A stretch of 64,000 nucleotides of DNA from CALMEC01 sp031366605. GTDB lineage: Bacteria > Actinomycetota > Thermoleophilia > Miltoncostaeales > Miltoncostaeaceae. The notes beneath the pieces are model-generated. The model was given only the letters and a program-made list of their open reading frames with translations, searched no databases and was not told the origin of the DNA. The DNA lies in NCBI GenBank assembly GCA_031366605.1, contig JANLOO010000056.1:1-64000 (forward strand), read 5' to 3'. This document shows, one piece after another, positions 42,193-49,907 of the stretch (within the stretch, counting starts at the first letter, position 1; every line of letters begins with the position of its first letter). The position numbers and the translations under genes are program-made.

Positions 42193-42845
42193 CGGCCCCG
42201 GCGCTCCAGCGCGACGCGGTCGGTGACCGTGACCTTGCCGCGGGCCAGTGCGACGGTGCCGCGTCCCTCCTCCTGGCGGAGGACTCTGTTGACGGTCGCG
42301 CGCGACGTCCCGGCGAGTCCCGCCAGGTCGTCTTGGCGCAGCGGAATCGTCACTTCGTCCGCATCAGCTGTGCCGTAGAGGCCGGCCAACTCGACCAGGC
42401 GGCGCAGGACGCGTTTGTCAGACGACACGTACAGGGCCTCGAGCAGGTGCCGAGACAGCCGCGTGACCTCGCCGACGAGGATCGCGATCAGGACATCGCT
42501 TACACCGGGGTGGCTCGCGCGGAGGTTGTGGAAGTCGTCACGGAAGATCGAGCGTGTCTCTGCTGCTTCGAGCGCCTCGACCGTCGCCGTGCGTCGCTGT
42601 TCGGTCCCCAGGAGCGCAACTTCTCCAAAAAGTTCACCTGGGCCCAGGACCGTCAGGATCGCCGTGTCCCCCACAGGGGTGCGGACCCGAACGGCGAACC
42701 GTCCGGACACGATCAGATGGACCGTGTCCGCCGGGTCATCGTGGTGGAAGACGACTTCACCGCGGGCGAACGTGCGTCGCCGTGCGATCGACAAAACCCG
42801 CTGCATTTCGGCATCTGGGACGCCGTCGAAGATCGGCCAACGCAC
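42189..42845 (-). CDS. Crp/Fnr-family transcriptional regulator
   Basis: 218 residues. A cyclic-nucleotide-binding fold (GEVVFHHDDPADTVHLIVSG, phosphate cassette GELFGEVALLGTEQRRTATV with Glu, Arg and Thr) is followed by a dimer helix and a helix-turn-helix, LRQDDLAGLAGTSRATVNRVLR. No Fe-S cysteines are seen, so it is the cAMP-type rather than the Fnr-type. Its TAA overlaps the TAG of the NHL gene on the other strand (42189-42192), so the two transcripts converge. It is a likely reader of the signal made by the CHASE2 cyclase. Confidence 0.88.
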   Translation of the reverse strand: MRWPIFDGVPDAEMQRVLSIARRRTFARGEVVFHHDDPADTVHLIVSGRFAVRVRTPVGDTAILTVLGPGELFGEVALLGTEQRRTATVEALEAAETRSIFRDDFHNLRASHPGVSDVLIAILVGEVTRLSRHLLEALYVSSDKRVLRRLVELAGLYGTADADEVTIPLRQDDLAGLAGTSRATVNRVLRQEEGRGTVALARGKVTVTDRVALERRGR

Positions 42846-43052
42846 CCGATCAATCTACCCCGGGCATCGGCCGTCGGCACCTGTGCGCCGTCCGGTTCTC
42901 ATTCTCACTCTCGCGCATTGTGTGAAGAAAGCGTAAGGCCATCGAACGGGGTTCAAGTTCGGGCCTGCGAGGACCGATAAGCAGGGCATCAATCAATCGG
43001 GCGCACGACAAAGGAACGGCACGGATCGCCGGACTGGCCCACTTCTTTCAGG

Positions 43053-43490
43053 ATGAATCTGATGCGGAGTTACAACACAAAGCGGATCGCTCTCCCCGGC
43101 GGCAAGTTCATCGAGGTTGTCGTCTTCGGTGGGGAGACACACAATTTGGAGCTGGCAATGAACGAGCAGAACTCGCCCGTGGCGACTGCGACCGAGCAGG
43201 TCGATCTCCACGTCTGCCCCGAATGTGCCGGTGGCCTCGTCTACCCTGTCGGGTGGGAAGAGCGTCGCGGCGACTCGTGGGAGATCACCCTCCGGTGCCC
43301 CGACTGCGAGTGGTGGCACACCGGTGAGTACCACGACGATGAGGTCGAGCGTTTCGACGACGCCCTCAACGACGGTACGGAGGAACTCCTCGCGAACCTG
43401 CGGACGTTCTCGCGGGCGAACATGGAGGAAGACGTCGAGCGCCTCATCGAGGCATTCGAGTCAGACCTCATCCTCCCCATGGACTTCTAG
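43053..43490 (+). CDS. Zinc-ribbon protein of unknown function
   Basis: 145 residues if the ATG at 43053 is used; ATG 43158, with GGAG upstream, would give a 110-residue form. The centre contains a four-Cys zinc ribbon, LHVCPECAGGLVYPVGWEE and ITLRCPDCEWWHTGEY. An acidic helical end follows: TEELLANLRTFSRANMEEDV and ERLIEAFESDLILPMDF. The early part SYNTKRIALPGGKFIEVVVF is protein-like, which favours the long form. No enzymatic motif. A good terminator follows. Confidence 0.75.
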   Translation: MNLMRSYNTKRIALPGGKFIEVVVFGGETHNLELAMNEQNSPVATATEQVDLHVCPECAGGLVYPVGWEERRGDSWEITLRCPDCEWWHTGEYHDDEVERFDDALNDGTEELLANLRTFSRANMEEDVERLIEAFESDLILPMDF

Positions 43491-43517
43491 CACCACCCCG
43501 TATTCATTTCGCTCATC

Positions 43518-43545
43518 CGGCGGGCGTCCTTCTGGGCGCCCGCCG
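43518..43545 (+). terminator. Hairpin terminator after the zinc-ribbon gene
   Basis: Arms CGGCGGGCG (43518-43526) and CGCCCGCCG (43537-43545) are perfectly complementary with a 10-base loop. CTCGTTTG follows, a weak T-tract. It lies 28 bp after the stop codon. Confidence 0.65.
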
Positions 43546-43580
43546 CTCGTTTGAGGCCCCTGCGACACCGAGTTGCGACG

Positions 43581-43728
43581 CGGCCACTTGGCACGCACGG
43601 CCGCCATTTGACCGCGGCGGCAGCGGCCAAATCTTCGCGCACCCCGCTGAGCAGGCCGTGATCGACGTTTCGGCCACTTGACCGTCACGCCGGTGGCCAT
43701 TGACTGTGCGCACCCGTGGTCACTTGGC
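43581..43728. repeat. Cluster of GGCCACTTGACC-like motifs
   Basis: Five to six versions of one motif occur in about 150 bp: CGGCCACTTGGC (43581), CCGCCATTTGACC (43601), CGGCCAAATC (43624), CGGCCACTTGACC (43671), GGTGGCCATTGAC (43692) and GTGGTCACTTGGCC (43716). All face the same way, with spacings of 20-47 bp. The region otherwise encodes nothing and lies 110 bp upstream of the rhodanese gene. It may be a tandem binding-site array or a decayed repeat. Confidence 0.5.
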
Positions 43729-43840
43729 CATCGTGCGCTCCGCCCATTCGTCGAAGCGGGTTGAACCGGACGCCGGTGTGGACGTCGGGCGGGCCGGGGC
43801 GCTACCCTGCGGACCCTGCGTGCAACGGGAGGGAGCGCTT

Positions 43841-44164
43841 GTGAAGGTCTATTCGCCGAAGGATGCCTACGACGCCTGGCAGGCGGGGAAGGTCACGATC
43901 ATTGACGTGCGTGAGCAGCAGGAGTACGACACCACGCATGTGCCTGGGATGCCGTTGATCCCGATGAGCGAGCTGATGGGCCGGATGGACGAGCTGCCCA
44001 CCGACAAGCCCCTCGTCATCTTCTGTCGCAGCGGAAACCGCAGTGGACAGGTCACCGACCACCTCGACGGAACGGGTGACTACGACGAGGTCGCGAACCT
44101 CACCGGGGGCATCCTGGCGTGGGCAGCCGACGGCTTGCCCTACGAGGGCGATCCCCCAACGTAG
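43841..44164 (+). CDS. Rhodanese-like domain protein
   Basis: 107 residues from GTG 43841 with GGGAGGG just upstream. A single rhodanese domain: TIIDVREQQEYDTTHVPGMP, active loop VIFCRSGNRSGQVTDHL with catalytic Cys, and NLTGGILAWAADGLPYEG at the end. Single-domain rhodaneses carry persulfide sulfur; the donor and acceptor are unknown. It converges on mqnC with 6 bp between stops. Confidence 0.9.
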   Translation: MKVYSPKDAYDAWQAGKVTIIDVREQQEYDTTHVPGMPLIPMSELMGRMDELPTDKPLVIFCRSGNRSGQVTDHLDGTGDYDEVANLTGGILAWAADGLPYEGDPPT

Positions 44165-44170
44165 GCTGGA

Positions 44171-45262
44171 TCAGAAGCGCTTGACGACGCGGTACGCCGT
44201 GTCGCGCTGCACGGCGCGCCGACCGGTCGCCTCGATTGCGCCGGCCATCCGTTCGGTGTCGAGGCGGAAGGCGGTGCCGGCTGCGCGCACGACGTTCTCC
44301 TCGATCATGATCGAGCCCATGTCGTCGCATCCGAACTCCAAGGCCAGCTGACCCACCCGTAGGCCCTGCGTGACCCACGACGACTGGAAATGCGGGAAGT
44401 TGTCCAGGTACAGGCGGCTGACGGCGAGCATCATCAGGTAGTCGGCCGCAGTGGTCGGCACGTGATCGTCGCCGCGGATGCTGCCCCCTCCGGACTGATA
44501 GCTCCAGCAGATGAACGCCCGGAAGCCCGGGTCCTCGTCCTGCAGATCCCGGAGCCGGCGCAGATGCTCGACGCGGTCCTCCCAGGTGTCGACCGTGCCG
44601 TACATCATCGTGGCCGAGCTCGACATGCCGGCGCGGTGCGCGGCGCGCATGACCGCCAGCCACTCGTCGCTCGTCGTCTTGCGCGGGGCGATGACCTGCC
44701 GCACCCGGTCGACCAGGATCTCGGCGCCACCGCCAGGAAGCGAGTCGTGGCCGGCGGCGCGCAGTCGCGCGATCGTCGCGTCCAACGTCAGCTTGGAGTA
44801 CTGCGCGATGTGCATGATCTCGGAGGGCGACAGCGCGTGCAGGTGGATCGGGTACCGCGATTTGATGTCGGTGAACAGGTCCTCGTACCACTCGATCCGC
44901 AGGTTGGGGTGGTGGCCCCCCTGCAGCAGGAGCGCCGTCCCGCCGAGCGCGAGCGTCTCCTCGATCTTCCGGAAGATGACGTGCTTGGGGAGGGTGTAGG
45001 CCTCGGCATCGCGCGGATGGCGGTAGAACGCGCAGAAGTCGCAGTCGGTGACGCAGACGTTCGTGTAGTTGACGTTGCGGTCGATGATGAACGTGACCTC
45101 GTCCGGCACCGAGTGGCGCTCGCGCATCCGCCGCGCAGCCGCCCCGACCGCGATCAGGTCGCGCGAGCCCAGCAGCGCCAGCGCATCGTCCTCGTTGAGC
45201 CGCTCACCGGCGTCGGCGCGTTCAAGGATCTCAAGGTGATGTGCGGGTGCGAGCGTGGCCAC
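44171..45262 (-). CDS. mqnC: Dehypoxanthine futalosine cyclase (radical SAM)
   Basis: 363 residues from GTG 45262. Radical SAM Cys motif in NVNYTNVCVTDCDFCAFYRH (C-x3-C-x2-C). Also GGTALLLQGGHHPNLRIEWY, LPGGGAEILVDRVRQVIAPRKT and MMYGTVDTWEDRVEHLRRLR, all MqnC-typical. It cyclises dehypoxanthinyl futalosine, the third step of futalosine-type menaquinone synthesis. It is the last gene of a minus-strand operon, 28 bp after mqnA. Confidence 0.92.
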   Translation of the reverse strand: MATLAPAHHLEILERADAGERLNEDDALALLGSRDLIAVGAAARRMRERHSVPDEVTFIIDRNVNYTNVCVTDCDFCAFYRHPRDAEAYTLPKHVIFRKIEETLALGGTALLLQGGHHPNLRIEWYEDLFTDIKSRYPIHLHALSPSEIMHIAQYSKLTLDATIARLRAAGHDSLPGGGAEILVDRVRQVIAPRKTTSDEWLAVMRAAHRAGMSSSATMMYGTVDTWEDRVEHLRRLRDLQDEDPGFRAFICWSYQSGGGSIRGDDHVPTTAADYLMMLAVSRLYLDNFPHFQSSWVTQGLRVGQLALEFGCDDMGSIMIEENVVRAAGTAFRLDTERMAGAIEATGRRAVQRDTAYRVVKRF

Positions 45263-45290
45263 GACCGCTGATGTTATCCCGTTGCCGGAG

Positions 45291-46223
45291 TCAGGCGTCC
45301 CAGGGTGCCACGAATGGTGGAGCCGTCGACGTCCGATCGCGCTCGTCAAAACCAGTCTCGCGGAGATGGCGGTCAACGTCGTTCGACAGGCTGCCCGGCC
45401 CGTCGAACACCCCGATCCCGACGACGTTGGCCCGAGCGGTCTGCGGCACCTTGGTCAGTTCGCCGGATTCGTGCGCCAGTTCGAGGAAGCGACGGAGCCC
45501 CGCTCGCTCGTCGGGGCCGAAGCCGTAGCCCAGGCGTGAGAAGTAGCCGCGGATGTAGTCGGGCGGGAATGGAAAACGCTCGGCCGCCGCGGCGACCACG
45601 GTGTCGGGATCGTCGGCGAACCGTGTCTGGGCATCACGCAGCAGCGCCATCAGGTGGGTCAGCTGCGCGTGTGAGGGCACGTCACGGCGCGCCGCCCAGA
45701 CCGCGAACACCATCGGCAACCCGGTCAGGTTGCGCCAGCGTTCGCCCAAGTCCGTATGGACGGGAGCGAGCCCGTCGCGCAGGCCGTGAAGGGCCTCGTC
45801 GGCAATGAGCAGGACGCCGTCGAATGCATCGAGCGCGTCCGCGGGTGGATCCGTCAGCGGCGCGAACGTGACCTCCGATCCGACCAGGATGCGCAACAAG
45901 GCCACCGAGGTCGCGCTGTGCGGCGTCACGGCGACGGAGCGGATCTGCGCGAACGGCACGCGCGAGAACACTTGGATCGAATCCACCGCGCCCGCGGCCG
46001 AGATCGACGCCACGGGCAGAAGCTCCAAGCGATCCGCGTTTCGGGCGTACTCGATGCTGGACATCGCCGAGACGTCCAGGTCGCCGTCCAGCAGGGCGGC
46101 GTTGAGGGCGGCCGGCAGTCCGTCGGTGAACACCAACCCCGGGTCGGCGGTCTGCTCCAAGTGGTGGTAGATCGGGTACATGTTGAGCGCGACGATGCGC
46201 CCGACACGGAGCGCCGTGCTCAC
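45291..46223 (-). CDS. mqnA: Chorismate dehydratase (menaquinone synthesis)
   Basis: 310 residues from GTG 46223, overlapping the stop of the preceding gene (GTGA). Type II periplasmic-binding-like fold: RVGRIVALNMYPIYHHLEQT, VFTDGLPAALNAALLDGDLD, VSAMSSIEYARNADRLELLP, and VAVTPHSATSVALLRILVGS. MqnA turns chorismate into 3-enolpyruvyl benzoate, the first committed step. A 30-residue polar C-terminal extension (DVDRHLRETGFDERDRTSTA) is longer than usual. The related MqnD would keep a different motif set, so MqnA is favoured by the pairing with mqnC. Confidence 0.87.
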   Translation of the reverse strand: MSTALRVGRIVALNMYPIYHHLEQTADPGLVFTDGLPAALNAALLDGDLDVSAMSSIEYARNADRLELLPVASISAAGAVDSIQVFSRVPFAQIRSVAVTPHSATSVALLRILVGSEVTFAPLTDPPADALDAFDGVLLIADEALHGLRDGLAPVHTDLGERWRNLTGLPMVFAVWAARRDVPSHAQLTHLMALLRDAQTRFADDPDTVVAAAAERFPFPPDYIRGYFSRLGYGFGPDERAGLRRFLELAHESGELTKVPQTARANVVGIGVFDGPGSLSNDVDRHLRETGFDERDRTSTAPPFVAPWDA

Positions 46224-46759
46224 CGTTGCACGACCTGGCGGCCAACGGCGGTCGCGAGCGCAGCGACGTCGGTCCGGTCGTCTGCGGGCACCATCAGCTC
46301 GTCCGCCCCGAACGCGAGCGTCACCCCGCAGGTTTGCGCACCCAGGCGCTCCCAGCTGGGACGGATTCGCACCGACAAGTCGAACAGACCGCGCGCGGCT
46401 GCGACGACGGTCAAGTCCTCGACCCCCCACGAGCCGGGGGTCCGCACGCCGGGTGCGGGGACCGGGCACACGGCGCGCAACAGGCCGGTCTCGCCGGTCA
46501 GGGCGGCCAGCGCCAACATGCGGTCGGCGGTGGCCTCGGCATCGACGTCTTCGCCGTAGAGGACCGTGGCCACGCTGGGTCGCCCAGCGGCGTGGGCCAG
46601 CCGATGCTCGTCCACCGGACGCTCCGAGGCGCCGTCGACCAACCACGCGTCGGGGTCCCCGGTGCGGGCGACGTCAACGGCATCGGCGAGGGTCAGCCCG
46701 CTGGCAGCGGCCAGGGCGTCGCGCCCACGAAGCAGTGCTACCAGCGCATCTCGCGTCAT
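46220..46759 (-). CDS. MqnE/MqnC C-terminal-domain-like protein without radical SAM core
   Basis: 179 residues from ATG 46759. The second half, TGETGLLRAVCPVPAPGVRT, DLFDLSVRIRPSWERLGAQT-like sequence and CGVTLAFGADELMVPADDRT, resembles the C-terminal domain of MqnE/MqnC/CofH radical SAM enzymes. The [4Fe-4S] Cys motif and barrel are absent. It lies between the polyprenyl synthase and mqnA with ATGA/GTGA overlaps at both ends, so it is almost certainly a menaquinone-pathway accessory. It may be a scaffold or a remnant kept for coupling. The resemblance is by eye. Confidence 0.6.
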   Translation of the reverse strand: MTRDALVALLRGRDALAAASGLTLADAVDVARTGDPDAWLVDGASERPVDEHRLAHAAGRPSVATVLYGEDVDAEATADRMLALAALTGETGLLRAVCPVPAPGVRTPGSWGVEDLTVVAAARGLFDLSVRIRPSWERLGAQTCGVTLAFGADELMVPADDRTDVAALATAVGRQVVQR

Positions 46760-47703
46760 GAGTAGCGGTCGACGACCCCGTCGGCGATCTCGAGCAGCGC
46801 GCCCGATGCCACCCCGTCCAGACCGCTGTCGACCGCCTCGCGTGCGGTTGCGACAAACGCCAGGGCGCGCTCGCGGGCCTCGACCACACCGGGGTGCAGG
46901 GCCAGCCGGTCACACAACGCGTCGATGCCACCGCCGTTGCCGAGTGCCTGGATCTCGGGTGCGAGCGCGGGCTCGTGTTGCAGCGCCAGGATGACGGGGA
47001 GCGTGACGGTGCCGTCGCGCAGGTCGGTGCCGCGTCGCTTGCCCGTGGCGGCGGGGCTCCCGGTCAGGTCCAGGATGTCGTCGAAGATCTGGAACGCCAT
47101 ACCCACGTGCTCGCCGAAGACCGCGAGCCGTTCCTCGGTGTCGCGGTCCGCGCCGCCGACCATTGCCCCCAAACGGCAGGAGACCGCGAAGAGCGACGCG
47201 GTCTTGTCGCGGCACCGGGCCAGATAGGCCTCCTCGGAGAGCTTCAGGTCATGCGCTGCCGCCTGTTGCACCATCTCGCCGCGCGAGAGTTCGAGGGCGG
47301 CCATCGCGAGCGCCTGCACCGCACGCGGGTCACCGGTGCGGGTCAGCTCCGAGAATGCCCGGGCGAACAAGAAGTCCCCGACCCGCAACGCCACGTCCGG
47401 TCCCTGCGCCTGCGCGACGGTCGGCCGTCCGCGGCGCAGTGACGCCCGATCGATGATGTCGTCGTGGACGAGCGTCGCCATGTGGACCAGCTCGACGGCG
47501 GTCGCGGCGGCGACCAGCGCCTCGTCGCGGCCGCGCTTGCGCGGCGCGGCGCAGAAGACCAAGAGTGGCCGCAGGCGTTTTCCGCCCGCTGCCAGGGTCG
47601 CGCCCGCCGGTTCTGAGAGTTGTGGCACGTGGTCGGCGACAACCGCCGCCAGGCGCTTCTCGCTCGCGCGAAGGAGCGGCGCAAAGGGGCGCACAAGGCG
47701 CAT
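46756..47703 (-). CDS. Long-chain polyprenyl diphosphate synthase
   Basis: 315 residues from ATG 47703. The two Asp-rich motifs are intact: LVHDDIIDRASLRRGRPT and MAFQIFDDILDLTGSP. AGGKRLRPLLVFCAAPRKRG and GTDLRDGTVTLPVILALQHE follow the family. The small residues before the first DDxxD and the operon context point to the heptaprenyl/octaprenyl-type enzyme that builds the menaquinone tail. Its stop overlaps the next start (ATGA). Confidence 0.9.
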   Translation of the reverse strand: MRLVRPFAPLLRASEKRLAAVVADHVPQLSEPAGATLAAGGKRLRPLLVFCAAPRKRGRDEALVAAATAVELVHMATLVHDDIIDRASLRRGRPTVAQAQGPDVALRVGDFLFARAFSELTRTGDPRAVQALAMAALELSRGEMVQQAAAHDLKLSEEAYLARCRDKTASLFAVSCRLGAMVGGADRDTEERLAVFGEHVGMAFQIFDDILDLTGSPAATGKRRGTDLRDGTVTLPVILALQHEPALAPEIQALGNGGGIDALCDRLALHPGVVEARERALAFVATAREAVDSGLDGVASGALLEIADGVVDRYS

Positions 47704-47723
47704 CCTGGGGGCCGCGGTGGCGA

Positions 47724-48434
47724 TCAGGCCACGCGTCCATGATGCAGGGCGACGATGCCGCCCATGAATCCCCGCCACGACACGTCTGTGAGGCCCGCCT
47801 CGGTCATGCGCGTTGCAAGTTCCGGTGGAGGTGGAAACCGCTTGGCGGAGGCCGGCAGGTAGCGGTAGGCCGCACGGTCGCCGCCGATCAACCCACCGAG
47901 ACGCGGGACGACCCGGTCGAACCACAGGCCGTTGAGCGCCCGCAGGCGCTGCGGCGTCGTGATCTCGAGCACGACGACGCGTCCGCCGGGCCGCACGACG
48001 CGGGCCATCTCGGCCAGGCCGCGGTCCAGGTCCGACAGGTTGCGCGCGCCAAACGCCACCGTGGCGCCATCGAACTCCGAGTCGCCAAACGGCAACCCCA
48101 GGGCATCGGCCACCTGGAACGTCGCGGGCGCGCCGTTGGCCGCGGCCTTCGCCGTCGCGCGCCCGAGCATCTGCTCCGAGAAATCCACGCCGATGACGGA
48201 TCCGTTGGGGCCGACCCGGTCGGCCAACTCAAACGCCAGGTCGCCCGTACCGGTGCAGACGTCCAGGGCACGTGAGCCCAGCGAGATGTCCGCGGCCGCT
48301 GCGGCCAGGCGTCGCCAGCGCCCGTCCAGCCCGCCACTCATCAGGCGGTTCATCAGGTCGTAGCGCGGTGCGATGCGGTCGAACATGGCCCGCACCTCGC
48401 CCGCCGGAAGTCGTCCGGGTTGCGTGGCGCTCAT
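47724..48434 (-). CDS. menG: Demethylmenaquinone methyltransferase (UbiE/MenG)
   Basis: 236 residues from ATG 48434, overlapping the ubiX stop. SAM-binding motif ALDVCTGTGDLAFELADRVG, then VIGVDFSEQMLGRA, DALGLPFGDSEFDGATVAFG, ARNLSDLDRGLAEMARVVRP, and AYRYLPASAKRFPPPPELA, which is UbiE/MenG-specific. It performs the final C-methylation of demethylmenaquinone. In-operon position between ubiX and the polyprenyl synthase fits. Confidence 0.93.
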   Translation of the reverse strand: MSATQPGRLPAGEVRAMFDRIAPRYDLMNRLMSGGLDGRWRRLAAAAADISLGSRALDVCTGTGDLAFELADRVGPNGSVIGVDFSEQMLGRATAKAAANGAPATFQVADALGLPFGDSEFDGATVAFGARNLSDLDRGLAEMARVVRPGGRVVVLEITTPQRLRALNGLWFDRVVPRLGGLIGGDRAAYRYLPASAKRFPPPPELATRMTEAGLTDVSWRGFMGGIVALHHGRVA

Positions 48435-49063
48435 GCGCCGGCCTCGGCGGGTCGCTCGCCCCACCGACGGGTCAGGTCGTGCTCCACGCCCAGTTGATCC
48501 AGGGCCCGGCCGACCACGAAGTCCACCAGCCCGTCCATGCTCTGCGGCAGGTTGTAGAACGCGGGCATGGCCGGCAGCACCACGGCGCCGGCGCGGGTGA
48601 CCGTCAGCATGTTCTCGAGGTGGACGGCCGACAGCGGTGTCTCACGCGCCATCAACACCAGTTTGCGGCGTTCTTTGAGCGCGACGTCGGCGGCGCGGTG
48701 GATCAGGTTCTGGCCGGTGCCGTTGGCGATGACGGCCAGCGTCGACATCGAACACGGCGCGATCAGCATGCCATCGAGCTTCGATGAGCCCGAGGCGTAT
48801 CGACTCGTCAGGTCACGCGGGTCGATCATCTCGACGGTGCCGGGGCCCGTTGCGAACCGGTCCAGCAGGCGCGCGGTGATCTGCTCGTCGCTGACCGCCG
48901 GGCGCGGTCCCATGCCGAACAGCTCGTGGCCGGCCACCTGCAGCGCCGCGTCGCTGGCGCAGACGCCCACGTCGCAGCCCGCACTGCTCAATGCCTGCAG
49001 GGCGCGCGCGCCGTAGATCGCGCCGCTGGCGCCGGTGATCCCGAGGAAGAACCGCATTCGCAC
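48431..49063 (-). CDS. ubiX: Flavin prenyltransferase UbiX (MqnM-like role)
   Basis: 210 residues. FFLGITGASGAIYGARALQA, MLIAPCSMSTLAVIANGTGQ, NLIHRAADVALKERRKLVLM, and PAFYNLPQSMDGLVDFVVGR are the UbiX FMN-binding and dimethylallyl-transfer segments. UbiX makes prenylated FMN for UbiD decarboxylases. In futalosine organisms a UbiX/UbiD-like pair removes the carboxylate of 1,4-dihydroxy-6-naphthoate derivatives, and the UbiD partner is at 55845. It is the first gene of the menaquinone operon. Confidence 0.92.
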   Translation of the reverse strand: MRMRFFLGITGASGAIYGARALQALSSAGCDVGVCASDAALQVAGHELFGMGPRPAVSDEQITARLLDRFATGPGTVEMIDPRDLTSRYASGSSKLDGMLIAPCSMSTLAVIANGTGQNLIHRAADVALKERRKLVLMARETPLSAVHLENMLTVTRAGAVVLPAMPAFYNLPQSMDGLVDFVVGRALDQLGVEHDLTRRWGERPAEAGA

Positions 49064-49151
49064 CGGATGCTAGATGACCCTCGGGGGGTCGCCTACTGAA
49101 ACCGGCGGGCGGTCGCGTTTCACGGGCCCACCGGGGTCAGTTGTCCCGGAC

Positions 49152-49907
49152 CTACTTGTACTTGGTTCCGAGACCCTCGAGGAACGTCGCGATCTGCTTG
49201 AGCTGTGGGTCGGAGAAGCTCGCAAAGCTCGGCATGCTCGATCCGGGGGTCTTGGACGCCGGGTCTTTGAGGTGGTCGATCTGCCACTGGAGGCCGCGGT
49301 TCTTCGCACCTTCGTTCGTCAGGTTCGGGCCTGGTCCTGGAGCGCCTTGACCCCCGATCGTGTGGCAGCTCAGGCAGACGCTTCCGCGAATCAACACCTC
49401 GCCGGCGACGGCGTCGGCGTCGGCGGCAGGGATCGTGACGAGCTGCTTCGTCGCAGTGCCTTCCGGCGTCGTCGCGCCTTTGTAGGTCATGTAGCCGAGG
49501 AACGCGATGACGGCGACGCCGACCATGATCGACATCGGGCGCTTCTGAATGCGCCGCTCAGGGCCGCGGTCGATGAACGGCCACGCGATCATGAGGCCCA
49601 GGAGCAGGTTGGGCACGATGAACGTCGCCATGATGAGCGGCCGGAATGCGTCCTGGTTCTTGAAGACCTTGAGCAGCTGGAACAGGAAGAAGAAGTACCA
49701 CTCTGGTCGCGGGACGTAATCCTCGGTGGCGGGGTCGATCTCGGTGCCGACCTCGACCCTGGCCCAGATGGCCAGCGCGATGATGATCGCGATGACCGCC
49801 GTCGCGACGATCATGTCCTTGTAGATCGCGTACGGGAAGAACGGCTTGCCGTCGGCCTTGGCCGCCGCGTAGTCGCGCTTGTAGGCGTCCTTCTGGGCTC
49901 GGTTCAC
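49152..49907 (-). CDS. qcrC: Menaquinol:cytochrome c reductase cytochrome b/c subunit QcrC
   Basis: 251 residues. The N-terminal part (PRPEWYFFFLFQLLKVFKNQ, three membrane helices) is the C-terminal half of cytochrome b (subunit IV-like). It is fused to a cytochrome c domain with heme site RGSVCLSCHTIGGQGAPGPG and distal SMPSFASFSDPQLKQIATFL. This split and fused layout is known from Bacillus-type bc complexes. GTGA overlaps the qcrB stop. Haem attachment would need a CcdA/ResBC-type system; ccdA is at 13411. Confidence 0.9.
   Translation of the reverse strand: MNRAQKDAYKRDYAAAKADGKPFFPYAIYKDMIVATAVIAIIIALAIWARVEVGTEIDPATEDYVPRPEWYFFFLFQLLKVFKNQDAFRPLIMATFIVPNLLLGLMIAWPFIDRGPERRIQKRPMSIMVGVAVIAFLGYMTYKGATTPEGTATKQLVTIPAADADAVAGEVLIRGSVCLSCHTIGGQGAPGPGPNLTNEGAKNRGLQWQIDHLKDPASKTPGSSMPSFASFSDPQLKQIATFLEGLGTKYK

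Noticed and set aside
43581..43728. CRISPR array
   Set aside because: Repeat units are only 10-13 bp and degenerate, spacing is irregular, and no cas genes are present.
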